Positions 1 through 10,788 of a stretch of 12,501 bases of DNA are shown here, in pieces (within the stretch, counting starts at the first letter, position 1; every line of letters begins with the position of its first letter). The stretch is from assembly GCA_015499985.1 (NCBI GenBank), contig JAAAUF010000985.1, positions 1 through 12,501 on the forward strand. Reading direction: 5' to 3'. Source of the stretch: Haplosporangium gracile. Taxonomy: Eukaryota > Mortierellomycota > Mortierellomycetes > Mortierellales > Mortierellaceae. A program made the position numbers and the translations under genes. Under the pieces are notes generated by a model. It saw only the letters and a program-made list of their open reading frames with translations. It did no database searches and had not been told where the DNA came from.

Positions 1-59
1 TTGCCGGAATCGACGTGTCCGATAACGACGACGTTAACGTGAGTCTTCTCTTTTCCCAT
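1..59 (-). CDS. TEF1: Translation elongation factor EF-1alpha, N-terminal exon (partial, runs off the left edge)
   Basis: EF-1alpha is the GTPase that delivers aminoacyl-tRNA to the ribosomal A site in the cytosol. Read from the ATG at 59 downward, the 19 complete codons begin MGKEKTHVNVVVIGHVDSG, followed by the first two bases (AA) of the next codon, consistent with Lys. This is the invariant EF-1alpha start, including the G1 P-loop GHVDSGK at residues 14-20. The rest of the protein lies outside the window. The codons are almost all C- or G-ending, as expected for a highly expressed gene. The short leader before the ATG is pyrimidine-rich on the coding strand and has no ATG in its last 60 bases. 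An EF-1alpha-like GTPase of another class (for example eRF3 or HBS1) is unlikely, because those lack this exact N-terminus. Confidence 0.94.
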   Translation of the reverse strand, partial: MGKEKTHVNVVVIGHVDSG

Positions 60-522
60 GCTAGAAGGTAATGATAAATGTACAGATAGAGTGGGGAGTG
101 TGTTGTTAGGATATGTTGAAAGAGAGGATTTGTATGCGCTGAGTAAGAAAGGACAGGAAAAAAAAAGAAAAGCGTGGGTATTTATCGAAAAAAAACGCAA
201 AAGGACGTGAAGGACGTAAACAAGGCGCAGTAGAGTACCGCCATGGTCTTCTAGAGGCTCAGCAACTGACGCAATCAACAAAAAAGTAATAAAAAGGGCG
301 CCTTTCTGCCGACCGGAGCAGTGGAGCTAAAAAAGAAGGTAAAGAAAAACGCGCTAATTGACCCCTCACACCATTTGAAAAATGTTCAAGGAGGTGGTCG
401 GTTTGTTGAGTTGAAGATAATGAGTCGTAGCGATAGGAGCAAAAAAGGGCATCGGTGAACCACGATGAGTCAGAAGTAGGGAGGAGAGAAGGATGGTGAT
501 ATATAAAGTGGAGGATTGCCGC

Positions 523-546
523 GATGGATGGATGGATGAATGGATG
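523..546. repeat. GATG tetranucleotide microsatellite
   Basis: GATG/GGAT units repeat about five to six times with one interruption (a GAATG unit). It lies in the EF-1alpha upstream region and is short enough to be polymorphic between strains. No function is suggested. Confidence 0.75.
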
Positions 547-1081
547 CAAATTGAAATAGTAGACGGATGGATGTTGGTCGTCGTTGTGGTGTATTGTGTA
601 TCATTGCCATGTCACAGCTGAAATTTTTTCTCATCGGCCAAGACTTACTTGTATAAAAGTTTCAAGTGAAAGGGATACAAATCAACGTCTTGCGTTGGAT
701 CGGACGATATATACTCCTTTAATACCCCTTAATATAATAGTTTTTTCTTTGTTATTGCTTTTGTTGTTGTTGTTTATGTTCACTTGGTGCTGCATTTTCA
801 ATGTCCGTTGTGGAAAGAAAAAAAAAGAAGACCTTTTCCTTCTCCAACCAAGTCCAGTTTCTTCTCGCTATCTCTTCTCGCGTCTAGGCAGCGGTAAAGG
901 CGGAAAGGCAACCGATTCTTGTCCGGAATTGGTTGTTGACATATCTTCAAAGGAGTCAATTGTCCTAGCAAAAAGCAATTATCCTTATCTGCTGTGAATG
1001 TTTAACTTCGTAGGAACAATAAGCTAGCAACGCTAAAACTGCGGATAGAATAAAGAAAAAGGCGCGCGAGGTAAGCCTGAA

Positions 1082-1200
1082 CCCTTCTTCTTCTTCTACG
1101 CAATCTCTCTCTCTTACTCTCTGTCTCTCTTTCTCTTTACCCGTCCCTTTTTTCCTACTCTCTTTCCACTCACTCTCTTCTCATGCACTCTTACTCTTAC
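1082..1200. repeat. CT-rich low-complexity tract (about 120 bp)
   Basis: The plus strand is almost entirely pyrimidine, starting with CTT repeats and continuing with CTCTCT and TCTTT runs. In this window such tracts usually sit on the coding strand just before a start codon. Here the only plus-strand ATG that follows (at 1210) opens a frame of about 30 codons that I do not recognise. The tract may be an unexplained leader or simply low-complexity DNA past the TVP18 3' end. Confidence 0.6.
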
Positions 1201-1333
1201 GCCCAGGAATGATTCACGCCTCTACGCCAACGGGGGTTTTTCCATATCTTTCGCGTATCCATTGGCGCCCTCGGCTTGGCGTAAAAAAAAAAGATATGTA
1301 GAAACGGGCAGCCAGTCCTTTCTCACCACACAC

Positions 1334-1339
1334 TTTATT
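1334..1339 (-). terminator. Poly(A) signal AATAAA for TVP18
   Basis: On the minus strand AATAAA lies about 35 nt after the TVP18 stop codon and is followed directly by a GT-rich stretch (GTGTGTGGTG). This is the usual arrangement of a cleavage and polyadenylation signal with a GU-rich downstream element. The actual cleavage site cannot be read from sequence. Confidence 0.6.
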
Positions 1340-1373
1340 ACTGAGATCAGTTGACGAGTACTTTTGTCGTTAT

Positions 1374-2904
1374 TTACACGATGGTCGAGACTCCAGTTCC
1401 TCCGGTGATTGTGCTGGAGGCGGGGGTTTGGTGACGAGCAGCAGCAATGACGTACGAGACGGCTCCGAACGACAAGGCTAAAGCAGAGATAGTCTGAAGA
1501 GTCCTGCCACCAATGCCAACAGCGAGCCACATAACAACGGCGAACCTGTTGAGGAACAAACGGTTGATACTTGACATCAGATGTGGGAAGGAAAAATCGT
1601 GCAAACTTTAACGACCTTCGAAAAAAAAACCACTCGTCATTTAACCCCGATTTCAATTTTTTCATGGCCTCACGCTCAAAAGGCCGACAAGGCTAGATCT
1701 TGGCGTTAGACCCCTTTGTTTCTTAAAAAACAAAACCACCAACTTACACAATGTAGGCGACGGCGCGGAAGTAAGAGTTCTGGAACTTCTGCAAAAAGTT
1801 GTCGCTAATGATGGTGAATGCAAATGCGGTGAAAAAAACAATATCAGGATTCGGTTATGCTCGAGCAGATATGTACGCAGGTTGATTGACTTTCGGAGTC
1901 TCCACGTTATGACGCAAAATCAATCAACACATCGCCTTACAACTTGGCACTGGTGGGGCAGCACTAGCAGCGGGAAAAAAGGTGAGGAAGGGAAGAGAAA
2001 AAGAGAAGAGATCAGTTCCTGGGCGCGATTCGTTGTATCACAACCCCAATTAAACGGGACTCGGGAGAGCTGGCAGAGTCGTGATGGTGTGTCCGTTACC
2101 TTCAAGCAGAGAGGAATCTCAATGAAGACGAGAAGGAAGGCGATGATCCTATGCAATTGAGACGGGTAAGCTCTTGTTAGCACACTCTATTCATTTCATG
2201 TTGTCGCACCGTGAAACATAGCCTGTCCGAAAGTACTCCTTGATAAATTAAACGATAGCACACGAAGATGACGATGGGCCCAGGTCGATATTTTACCATC
2301 CGATGATCGACCAGAGAATATTGAGGCTTACAATGCCCAAGACGATCAAGCCTATAAAGCAATAAAATAAAACGAAGGATCAAAAAAAGGCAAGGCAAGA
2401 GGCAAGGTTAGCGGACGAACGATGTTCCTGTTGCCCGCGGATGGTACAAAGACAAGGTGCGCTGGGAACTTTGTTGAAAAAAGAAATGGTCCCGTTCTAC
2501 TTACAGACAATGGAGATAAGACCGCACCTGCATTATAGATGAATGGAAAAGATGCTCGATGGTTAGTTGGTTCAAACTGTTCTCAAATGAGGTTGTGCTT
2601 GAGCAATATCCATTAAGAGTCCGCGTCGTTTTGTGCCGTCGGGTGAGAGCTGGAAGGGTGTAACTGAGCGAGGGTCTTGACGGGAACAAATACTTTTTAT
2701 TTCTCCAAGGTCAGGCCCAAAAGGGTCAAGACAACATCGTTTGCGAGCGCAGACGGAGACACAGCATGTTTTTGTGTTCTTTGTTGATAAGAGTAGTTGT
2801 CTCCTTCACAGTTGTTGGTTAACTGTGAGTCAATGTTGGTTGTTGACTTGCCATTGGCCGTAAAGGGAGAAGTTTCCTGAGCGGAATTCGTCGGCGAGAC
2901 CCAT
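1374..2904 (-). CDS. TVP18: Golgi membrane protein TVP18 (CG6151-P/Flower family), 143 aa, seven exons
   Basis: Tvp18 is a small tetraspan protein of late-Golgi vesicles in yeast; animal relatives (Flower, CACFD1) have been proposed as calcium channels. My model on the minus strand joins exons 2904-2852, 2527-2505, 2351-2297, 2148-2100, 1963-1941, 1804-1748 and 1545-1374 (432 nt with stop). The start MGLADEFRSGNFSLYGQW matches the family's conserved N-terminus, and further hallmarks follow in order: FIEIPLCLK near residues 52-60, CCPTS at 61-65, NSYFRAVAYI at 77-86. Four hydrophobic segments lie at about 18-38, 42-59, 83-98 and 103-123, with a conserved-looking Glu (E54) inside the second. 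Intron 1 uses a GC donor (GCAAGT); the other five are GT-AG. Two exons are 23 nt. Phases agree at all six junctions and no single exon encodes more than 57 residues, so single-frame gene finding would miss it. The Ser/Thr/Gly-rich tail after residue 126 is not conserved-looking. Family assignment is strong; exact edges of the microexons need transcript support. Confidence 0.92.
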
Positions 2905-3965
2905 TGTGGTTTGTTTTGTTGTTGCGAGGAGTGAGGGGGAGTGAAGGGAGTGAAGGAAGGGAACTGAAAGAAAAGGCTGAGCAAGAGAGTGAGTGAGGGT
3001 TGTAGGCGGGGTGAGGCGGAAGGAAGAAAAAGAAAAAGAAAGAGAGAGAAGAACTGAAAAAAAAGAGAGCCAAAAGAAAAAGAAAAGAGAAAGAAAAAAA
3101 AAAAGGATGATGGGTGGCGGTGATGGGGAGTGGAGGGTAGATGAGTAGACAGACGACCAAATACACAACGACAACAATAGGTAAAGTGAACACAACAGCA
3201 ACAGTACACAAACAAAGGCTTTTGGACCGATGCGTCTGTGGGTGAAAAGAGGAACAGATTCTTTATTTATTTTTGGAAGGGTGCCATGTCTGTGAGTGTA
3301 TGTGTAAGTGTATCATGTATGTGCACACATGGTGGGGGGGCATGTCATGGCTGTCAATCCCCCTTGACTCAGAAACACCTCTTCAACTCTGCTTCACACT
3401 TAACCGTCATCAAATATCCCATGTTAGTTGGGCTGAAGGAGGCTGATGCTTTGCTTCTTTATTACTTCCAAGGCAGGCTGAGATTCGCCCAAAGAGAGAG
3501 CGCGCCGTGACGCGTCATGCCAAGTTCAAGGGGAGCCAGTGAGAACGTGGTACCCCTTCTTCTCTCCTATAACCCCCGTGCAACTTTTTTTTTTATGGTC
3601 ATGCGGTTTGTTTGGCCGACGGTTGTTTACGAATACTCTTCTTCGGATACTTAAAAAGACGGAAGTGGTGTCATCTTTGTGCACTCTAGAAAGACAAGAA
3701 ACAAAGAAACAAAGAAGCAAAGCAAAGGAAGAAAAAGAAAAACGTGCTCTTCTTTGTTCTCGACACACACTTTTGTCCACAACTACATGCCAGTCACATG
3801 ACATGTATTCCTCCGAGCAGCCACCCAAACAACAACCCTCCCTCTCCCTCTCACACTGTCCACTGTCCAACATTGTTTGTTTGTCCAACTTTTTTTTTTG
3901 CTTTTCCCTCCCCCTCTTACATTCCTCGCCATCCCTCCTTCTCCACCCCTGCACCATCCAACACC
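2905..3965. promoter_or_regulatory. Divergent intergenic region between TVP18 and the SR-protein kinase
   Basis: The two genes are transcribed away from each other across about 1.06 kb, which must hold both promoters. The TVP18 side (2926-3145) is purine-rich on the plus strand, so its leader is pyrimidine-rich. The kinase side (about 3835-3960) is pyrimidine-rich on the plus strand. Between them are a TG-rich patch (about 3290-3345, ending in seven Gs) and AT-rich stretches such as TTTATTTATTTTT near 3262. No clear TATA box is placed for either gene. Open frames within the tracts translate to runs of F, S, P and L and are not genes. Confidence 0.6.
2926..3145. repeat. Polypurine/polypyrimidine tract (about 220 bp) in the TVP18 leader/promoter
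   Basis: The plus strand is nearly all A and G with few interruptions, including GAAAAAGAAAAAG-like runs and an A-rich stretch near 3090-3104. On the TVP18 coding strand it is a long CT-rich leader or core promoter. Such strand-asymmetric tracts are common near fungal transcription starts and could also form triplex structures; that is inference. Confidence 0.7.
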
Positions 3966-6576
<2,611 letters not shown>

Positions 6577-8129
6577 GAAGTAAGCGGGGGAGGCAGTCAA
6601 GATCCATAGTTTCGCTGACACATCACAAAACCAAAAGAAACGAGACGAAGAATAGAACTCAACAAACGAGGCGCAAATGAGAAAGATAACGACTTAATTT
6701 TTGCCAAGAGGCTTAGAGATGAAATGTATCGTTAGCATGTTGAAAAGAGGTCATCGGTGATGATGTCTGTGGGACTGAACATTATCGGCGATGCTGTTGG
6801 GGAGGCAATTGAGGTTTTTTCGGCGATTTGGAAATGGAAAGAAAACAGAGGGAGAGCATCAAGGGTAATGAACAGTACATAATTACCGTACATCGCCTGG
6901 TCTGTGCCCCTTTTGAATTGGCCTGTGTCAGCAAAAATGATTTATGACAAAGCCTAATTACAAGGAGAAAGGGGTGTCCTGGTGGTGTTGCCAAGACCAC
7001 TCGTTTGTGCTTGTTTTGGTGACACCATGCTCAGTCCACTGGGAAAAACTATGAATAATGCCCCTTACGTTTTGTCAAACCCTTTCCCAACGCACTCATA
7101 GCATACGCATCACTTGTTTGATCTCATAGGACTTGAATTGATCCTGAATGATCCATATTCAACTGATATGAAAATCAAGACGAAGGTTAATGGAAATTGT
7201 TCATCGATCGCTCATCTTACTTGTCCTTTTGGATGTTGACCTGCCTTGAACTTTTTGTAAGCCTGAGTGAGAGGATGATAATAGGATAAATAACAACTGA
7301 GTGAAAGATTACTTGATGGTGATGACAACAGTGACAACAATGATTTACAAATGGACAAAGACAACATTAGCAAGGACGATGTTTCAATGAAAGACTTGGC
7401 TTGGCCTGATTGTTGTTTTCTTGTGTTTATGTGTGATTTGATGTAGAGTTGCAGCGTACATGCGCATGTCAATGATGATGCAGTGAGAGCACCGAGACGT
7501 GATATGTGGGATGGAGCGATGGATGTGTGGTTGGACAAAATCAAAGTCTTGGCCAGCGAATATTTGATATTTGCTGAGCAAGCAAGAACACTGTTTATAG
7601 ATAGTCTTTTTAGATAACATTTGTCGGGAATGTGAGCACCACCATCCACTGTCTACTCCACGTACCTCGCCTGTTTCTTCCGTGGCACACACACATATGC
7701 AGAGATGTGAACGATACAGACACGGACCCCGGGTTGTCGGGGTGGAGTCTTGGCTATGCTTTGTCAGGACGATACCACATGAAGACACCGACACTGGCGA
7801 CGACTGAACACAATGACAAACGGACTTTTTTTTCCGCTTTTAGCGTTTTGTGCTTTGTTGCTCGTTGGACGCTCATGGCCGTTATCATTGTCTCGTTTGT
7901 GGTGTGCTCTTTTTGGGGTAAGCAATAAGGGTCAATTGGGTATAAAAAGGAACGCTTCGCAGACACATTCTCATCTTCATCCTCATTTTCTCTTCAATTC
8001 TCTTCATCTCTTCTCTTTATTCCACTTCTCTCTATTCCTCTTCCTCTCTCATAGACCTCGATACGGACTCATTGCAAAAACAAAACCATCTACAAATCAT
8101 CTAACGAACCCCACTCAAACAACAAGGAA
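6577..8129. other. Intergenic: kinase 3' flank and long OLE1 upstream region, no gene recognised
   Basis: This 1.55 kb stretch follows the kinase stop and leads to the desaturase. No AATAAA is seen soon after the kinase; the nearest similar string is AATAGAA at about 6650. Open frames on both strands here have no recognisable motif and are rich in Ser, Leu and Cys, as expected of translated non-coding DNA. The last 200 bp hold the desaturase TATA box and CT-rich leader. An unusually long upstream region would suit a gene regulated by temperature or fatty acids, as desaturases are in fungi, but I cannot point to a specific operator. Confidence 0.55.
7941..7950 (+). promoter_or_regulatory. TATA box and CT-rich leader of the OLE1 desaturase
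   Basis: TATAAAAAGG lies about 190 bp before the desaturase ATG. About 25-30 bp later begins a CT-rich stretch (about 7965-8053), which is where transcription would be expected to start. No ATG occurs between that point and the chosen start codon at 8130, so the leader appears free of upstream open frames. The start sits in the context AAGGAAATGG. Confidence 0.7.
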
Positions 8130-9587
8130 ATGGCTACTCCATTGCCTCCCACATTTGTCGTCCCTGCGACACTAACCGAAACCCGTCGGGATCCACTCAA
8201 GCACCAAGAATTGCCGCCACTCTTCCCCGAGAAAGTCAATATCCTCAACATCTGGAAGTACCTCGACTACAAGCATGTTGTCGGTCTCGGAGTGACCCCG
8301 TTGATCGCCCTCTACGGTCTCTTGACCACCGAGATCCAGCGAAAGACGTTGATCTGGTCCATTATCTATTACTACGCCACTGGCCTTGGTATCACCGCAG
8401 GTACATAAAGAAAGACCTAGGTGGTAGATAACCTAAGCGCATTGAATGAAGTTTCACCATTCCTCTCATTTATTTCTTCCTAACTCGACCCATTAATCTT
8501 ATGACAATAACCTACAATAGGATATCATCGTCTGTGGGCACATCGCTCGTATAATGCCGGACCAGCCATGAGCTTTGTCCTTGCATTGCTTGGCGCCGGC
8601 GCCGTCGAGGGTTCGATCAAGTGGTGGTCTCGCGGCCATCGCGCTCACCACCGTTGGACCGATACCGAGAAGGACCCCTACTCTGCCCACCGCGGTCTCT
8701 TCTTCTCTCACCTCGGCTGGATGTTGATCAAACGCCCCGGTTGGAAGATTGGCCACGCCGATGTCGACGACCTCAACAAGAACAAACTGGTCCAATGGCA
8801 ACACAAGAACTACCTAGCCCTAATCTTCCTCATGGGTGTCGTCTTTCCCACTGCGGTGGCGGGACTTGGCTGGGGCGATTGGCGCGGAGGATACTTTTAT
8901 GCAGCCATCTTGCGTCTTGTCTTTGTCCACCATGCCACCTTCTGTGTCAATTCACTCGCCCACTGGCTCGGTGAAGGACCCTTCGATGACCGTCACTCGC
9001 CCCGCGACCATTTTATTACTGCTTTCATGACCCTTGGAGAGGGCTACCACAACTTCCACCATCAGTTCCCTCAAGACTACCGCAACGCGATCCGCTTCTA
9101 TCAGTACGACCCCACCAAATGGATCATCGCCACCTGTGCCTTCTTTGGTCTCGCCTCCCACCTCAAAACCTTCCCCGAGAACGAGGTCCGCAAGGGCCAG
9201 CTCCAGATGATCGAGAAGCGCGTCCTCGAAAAGAAGACCAAACTCCAGTGGGGTACCCCCATTGCCGACCTGCCCGTGATGAGTTTCGAGGACTACCGCC
9301 ACGCCTGCAAGAACGACAACAAGAAATGGATTCTTCTTGAGGGAGTCGTCTATGACGTGGCCGAGTTCATGTCGGAGCACCCTGGTGGCGAGAAGTATAT
9401 CAAGATGGGGATTGGCAAGGACATGACGGCGGCGTTTAACGGCGGGCTGTATGATCATAGTAATGCTGCGCGTAACTTATTGAGCTTGATGCGCGTTGCA
9501 GTGGTCGAGTTTGGTGGTGAGGTCGAGGCGCAAAAGAAGAACCCCTCTGTCCCCGTCTATGGTGACGACCATGCTAAAGCCGCCTAA
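8130..9587 (+). CDS. OLE1: Stearoyl-CoA delta-9 desaturase with C-terminal cytochrome b5 domain, 445 aa, two exons
   Basis: This ER membrane enzyme introduces the first double bond into palmitoyl- and stearoyl-CoA, drawing electrons through its own fused cytochrome b5. Exons are 8130-8400 and 8521-9587; the 120-nt GT-AG intron interrupts the codon before the first histidine box. The three di-iron histidine boxes are present: HRLWAH at residues 93-98, HRAHH at 130-134 and HNFHH at 267-271. Hydrophobic segments lie around 52-70, 74-91 and in the 190s-230s. The b5 domain spans roughly 350-430, with haem-ligand motif HPGGEKY (H377) and second ligand H403 in YDHSNAARNLL. Length and sequence resemble Mortierella alpina OLE1-type enzymes closely, judged from memory, which is the main taxonomic clue. 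Codon usage strongly favours C in third position through most of the gene, suggesting high expression, but this bias weakens over the last 60 or so codons. No catalytic residue is missing. Confidence 0.97.
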
Positions 9588-9955
9588 AAAAATTACTGCT
9601 TACTTCTTCCCCAGTTTTCGTTTTTCTCTTTTTCTCTGTTTATTTTCTTCTCTACTCCCGCTCTTTAACGACCCAATTTTTATAGTTTCTGTATCAATCA
9701 TGCGCATGACTACGACACGACATGAGACGACCTTCCTTTGCAATTCTATCACTTACGCATAGTTTGCCGTATTCTTGTAACTTTACGTCTTTCCCACTCC
9801 TCTTAAATTCTTTCCTTTCATCGTGATTACCATAGTTATTTAATTCGCTCTTTACCTAAGATAATACACCGACGTTCTTAATAAAAACAACATTAAGTCT
9901 TATTTTCTTCCCTCTCTCTTTTCTTTTTTCACATCTTTCCGGAACCACTCCCCCC
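9588..9955. other. Intergenic: OLE1 3' flank up to the transposase relic
   Basis: The sequence after the desaturase stop is T-rich and pyrimidine-rich. AATAAAAA at about 9880-9887 could be a poly(A) signal, but that would give a 3' untranslated region of roughly 300 nt. The left end of the transposon relic probably lies within or just after this stretch; I could not fix it, because no convincing terminal repeat is visible. Confidence 0.5.
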
Positions 9956-10788
9956 ATGGGGGACTCATTCCTTATTATCTGAGTCTCCTTCTTGGTCGCC
10001 CCCCAGCCGCTGGGAGTACCAGCTCCGGAACCCATTGGTCTAGTCTTGCACCAACTCGACAGCCTGATTCGCGACCTTCCCGCCACCGTCCCTCCGCCCG
10101 TTCCCGCCCGCCATTTTCGTTGAGACCATGTACGCCTTGATATTGTCAATCGCTTGGAGAAGAGCCAGCTCAAAAAGTTTCGCTTCACCGTCGCGGAGAT
10201 TGAGGATATTGCTCTTCGTCCGGATCTTCCTATGTGGTTCGGTGATAGATGCCAGGCCGCCATGCCCAGGAAAGAAGCTCTGGCACTTGTCATGCATCAG
10301 TTATCGATGTCCAGAACGTTGAATGACTCAAGTGAGGTTTTTGGCGTAGACGAGTCGACTCTCTCTACCGTGTTCAACGCGGCCATCAAGCGTATCTACA
10401 CCGACTGGAAACACCTCCTCCATTTCGATCATGTTCGTCTCCACCCGCAGTATCGCATGACGCTGGCAGATGCCGTTGCCGTTAAAGGTGCTCCACTCCA
10501 CAATTGCTGGGGGGTTTTGGACGGTACCCACCTGCAGATTACTCGCCCATCTGAAAATCAGGAGTGGTACTACAGCAGTTACAAAAGGATACACAGTCTG
10601 AAATACCAGTCCGTGGCAACACCTGATGGCATGACTGTGGTCCGTACCAGGGGCGACAGCATGACGCATCTCTCTTGACCGATTCAAGGCTTAGAGATTA
10701 CCTTGCTCAGCTTTCCGTCGATATTCATGGCAATTAGATGGCGATCTATGGCGACGAATCTTTTTACTTCTTCTTCTTCAGACGATAA
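9956..10788 (+). pseudogene. PIF/Harbinger (HARBI1-like, DDE_Tnp_4) transposase relic
   Basis: Harbinger transposases are DDE enzymes that move DNA transposons by cut and paste. From an ATG at 9956 one frame reads on through TGA at 9980 and TGA at 10121 into a 174-codon open stretch ending at 10678. This part carries a helix-turn-helix-like region (about 10250-10370) and the family signature around the first catalytic Asp: GVLDGTHLQITRPS, then WYYSSYKRIHSLKYQ and TPDGMTV. Near 10638 the frame shifts; the other frame continues with the next conserved block, GPYQGRQHDASLLTDSRL. It then meets TAG at 10735 and resumes with AIYGDES, probably the second catalytic Asp (10753). The frame closes at 10788 and nothing after it resembles the remaining 100 or more residues, including the third catalytic residue. 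Both TGA and the TAG could come from single C-to-T changes (CGA, CAG). The gene is therefore dead. Its last 25 nt overlap the end of the opposing gene. Confidence 0.87.

Larger units (their letters stand above)
60..1373. other. Intergenic: EF-1alpha upstream region and TVP18 3' flank, no gene recognised
   Basis: Both flanking genes are on the minus strand, so this stretch holds the promoter and leader of EF-1alpha (left part) and the terminator side of TVP18 (right part). A TATATAAAG string lies at about 500-509, but it is on the plus strand and far from either gene, so I do not assign it. Open frames here, including a 137-codon plus-strand frame at 584-997 whose apparent membrane helix comes from a T-rich run, look like chance. 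A short tetranucleotide repeat, a CT-rich tract and a poly(A) signal are listed separately. Confidence 0.6.

Noticed and set aside
584..997. 137-codon plus-strand frame with an apparent membrane helix
   Set aside because: The Leu/Phe stretch comes from a T-rich run, no family motif is present, and composition looks non-coding.
1223..1283. 8-bp inverted repeat TACGCCAA/TTGGCGTA with a 45-bp spacer
   Set aside because: Arms are short and far apart; too easily found by chance to call a structure.
1222..1665. 147-codon minus-strand frame overlapping the TVP18 last exon
   Set aside because: It is another frame of the TVP18 terminal exon and flanks; the neighbouring frame encodes the conserved TVP18 C-terminus.
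2697..3215. Three overlapping minus-strand frames of 123-172 codons rich in F, S, L and P
   Set aside because: They are translations of a polypyrimidine tract. Only the last 18 or so codons of one of them (MGLADEF onward) are real, as TVP18 exon 1.
7212..7794. Two overlapping minus-strand frames of 136-145 codons in the OLE1 upstream region
   Set aside because: Ser/Leu/Cys-rich with no recognisable domain and mutually overlapping; no splice-linked extension was found.
8952..9458. 168-codon frame antisense to OLE1
   Set aside because: Shadow of the strongly C-biased desaturase coding strand.
10121..10123. Possibility that the in-frame TGA is removed by an intron, leaving an active transposase
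   Set aside because: Flanking codons on both sides read as continuous protein in one frame, and the later frameshift, TAG and missing C-terminus would still inactivate it.
9856..10293. 145-codon minus-strand frame over the transposase relic
   Set aside because: Antisense to the recognisable transposase sequence and itself without motifs.
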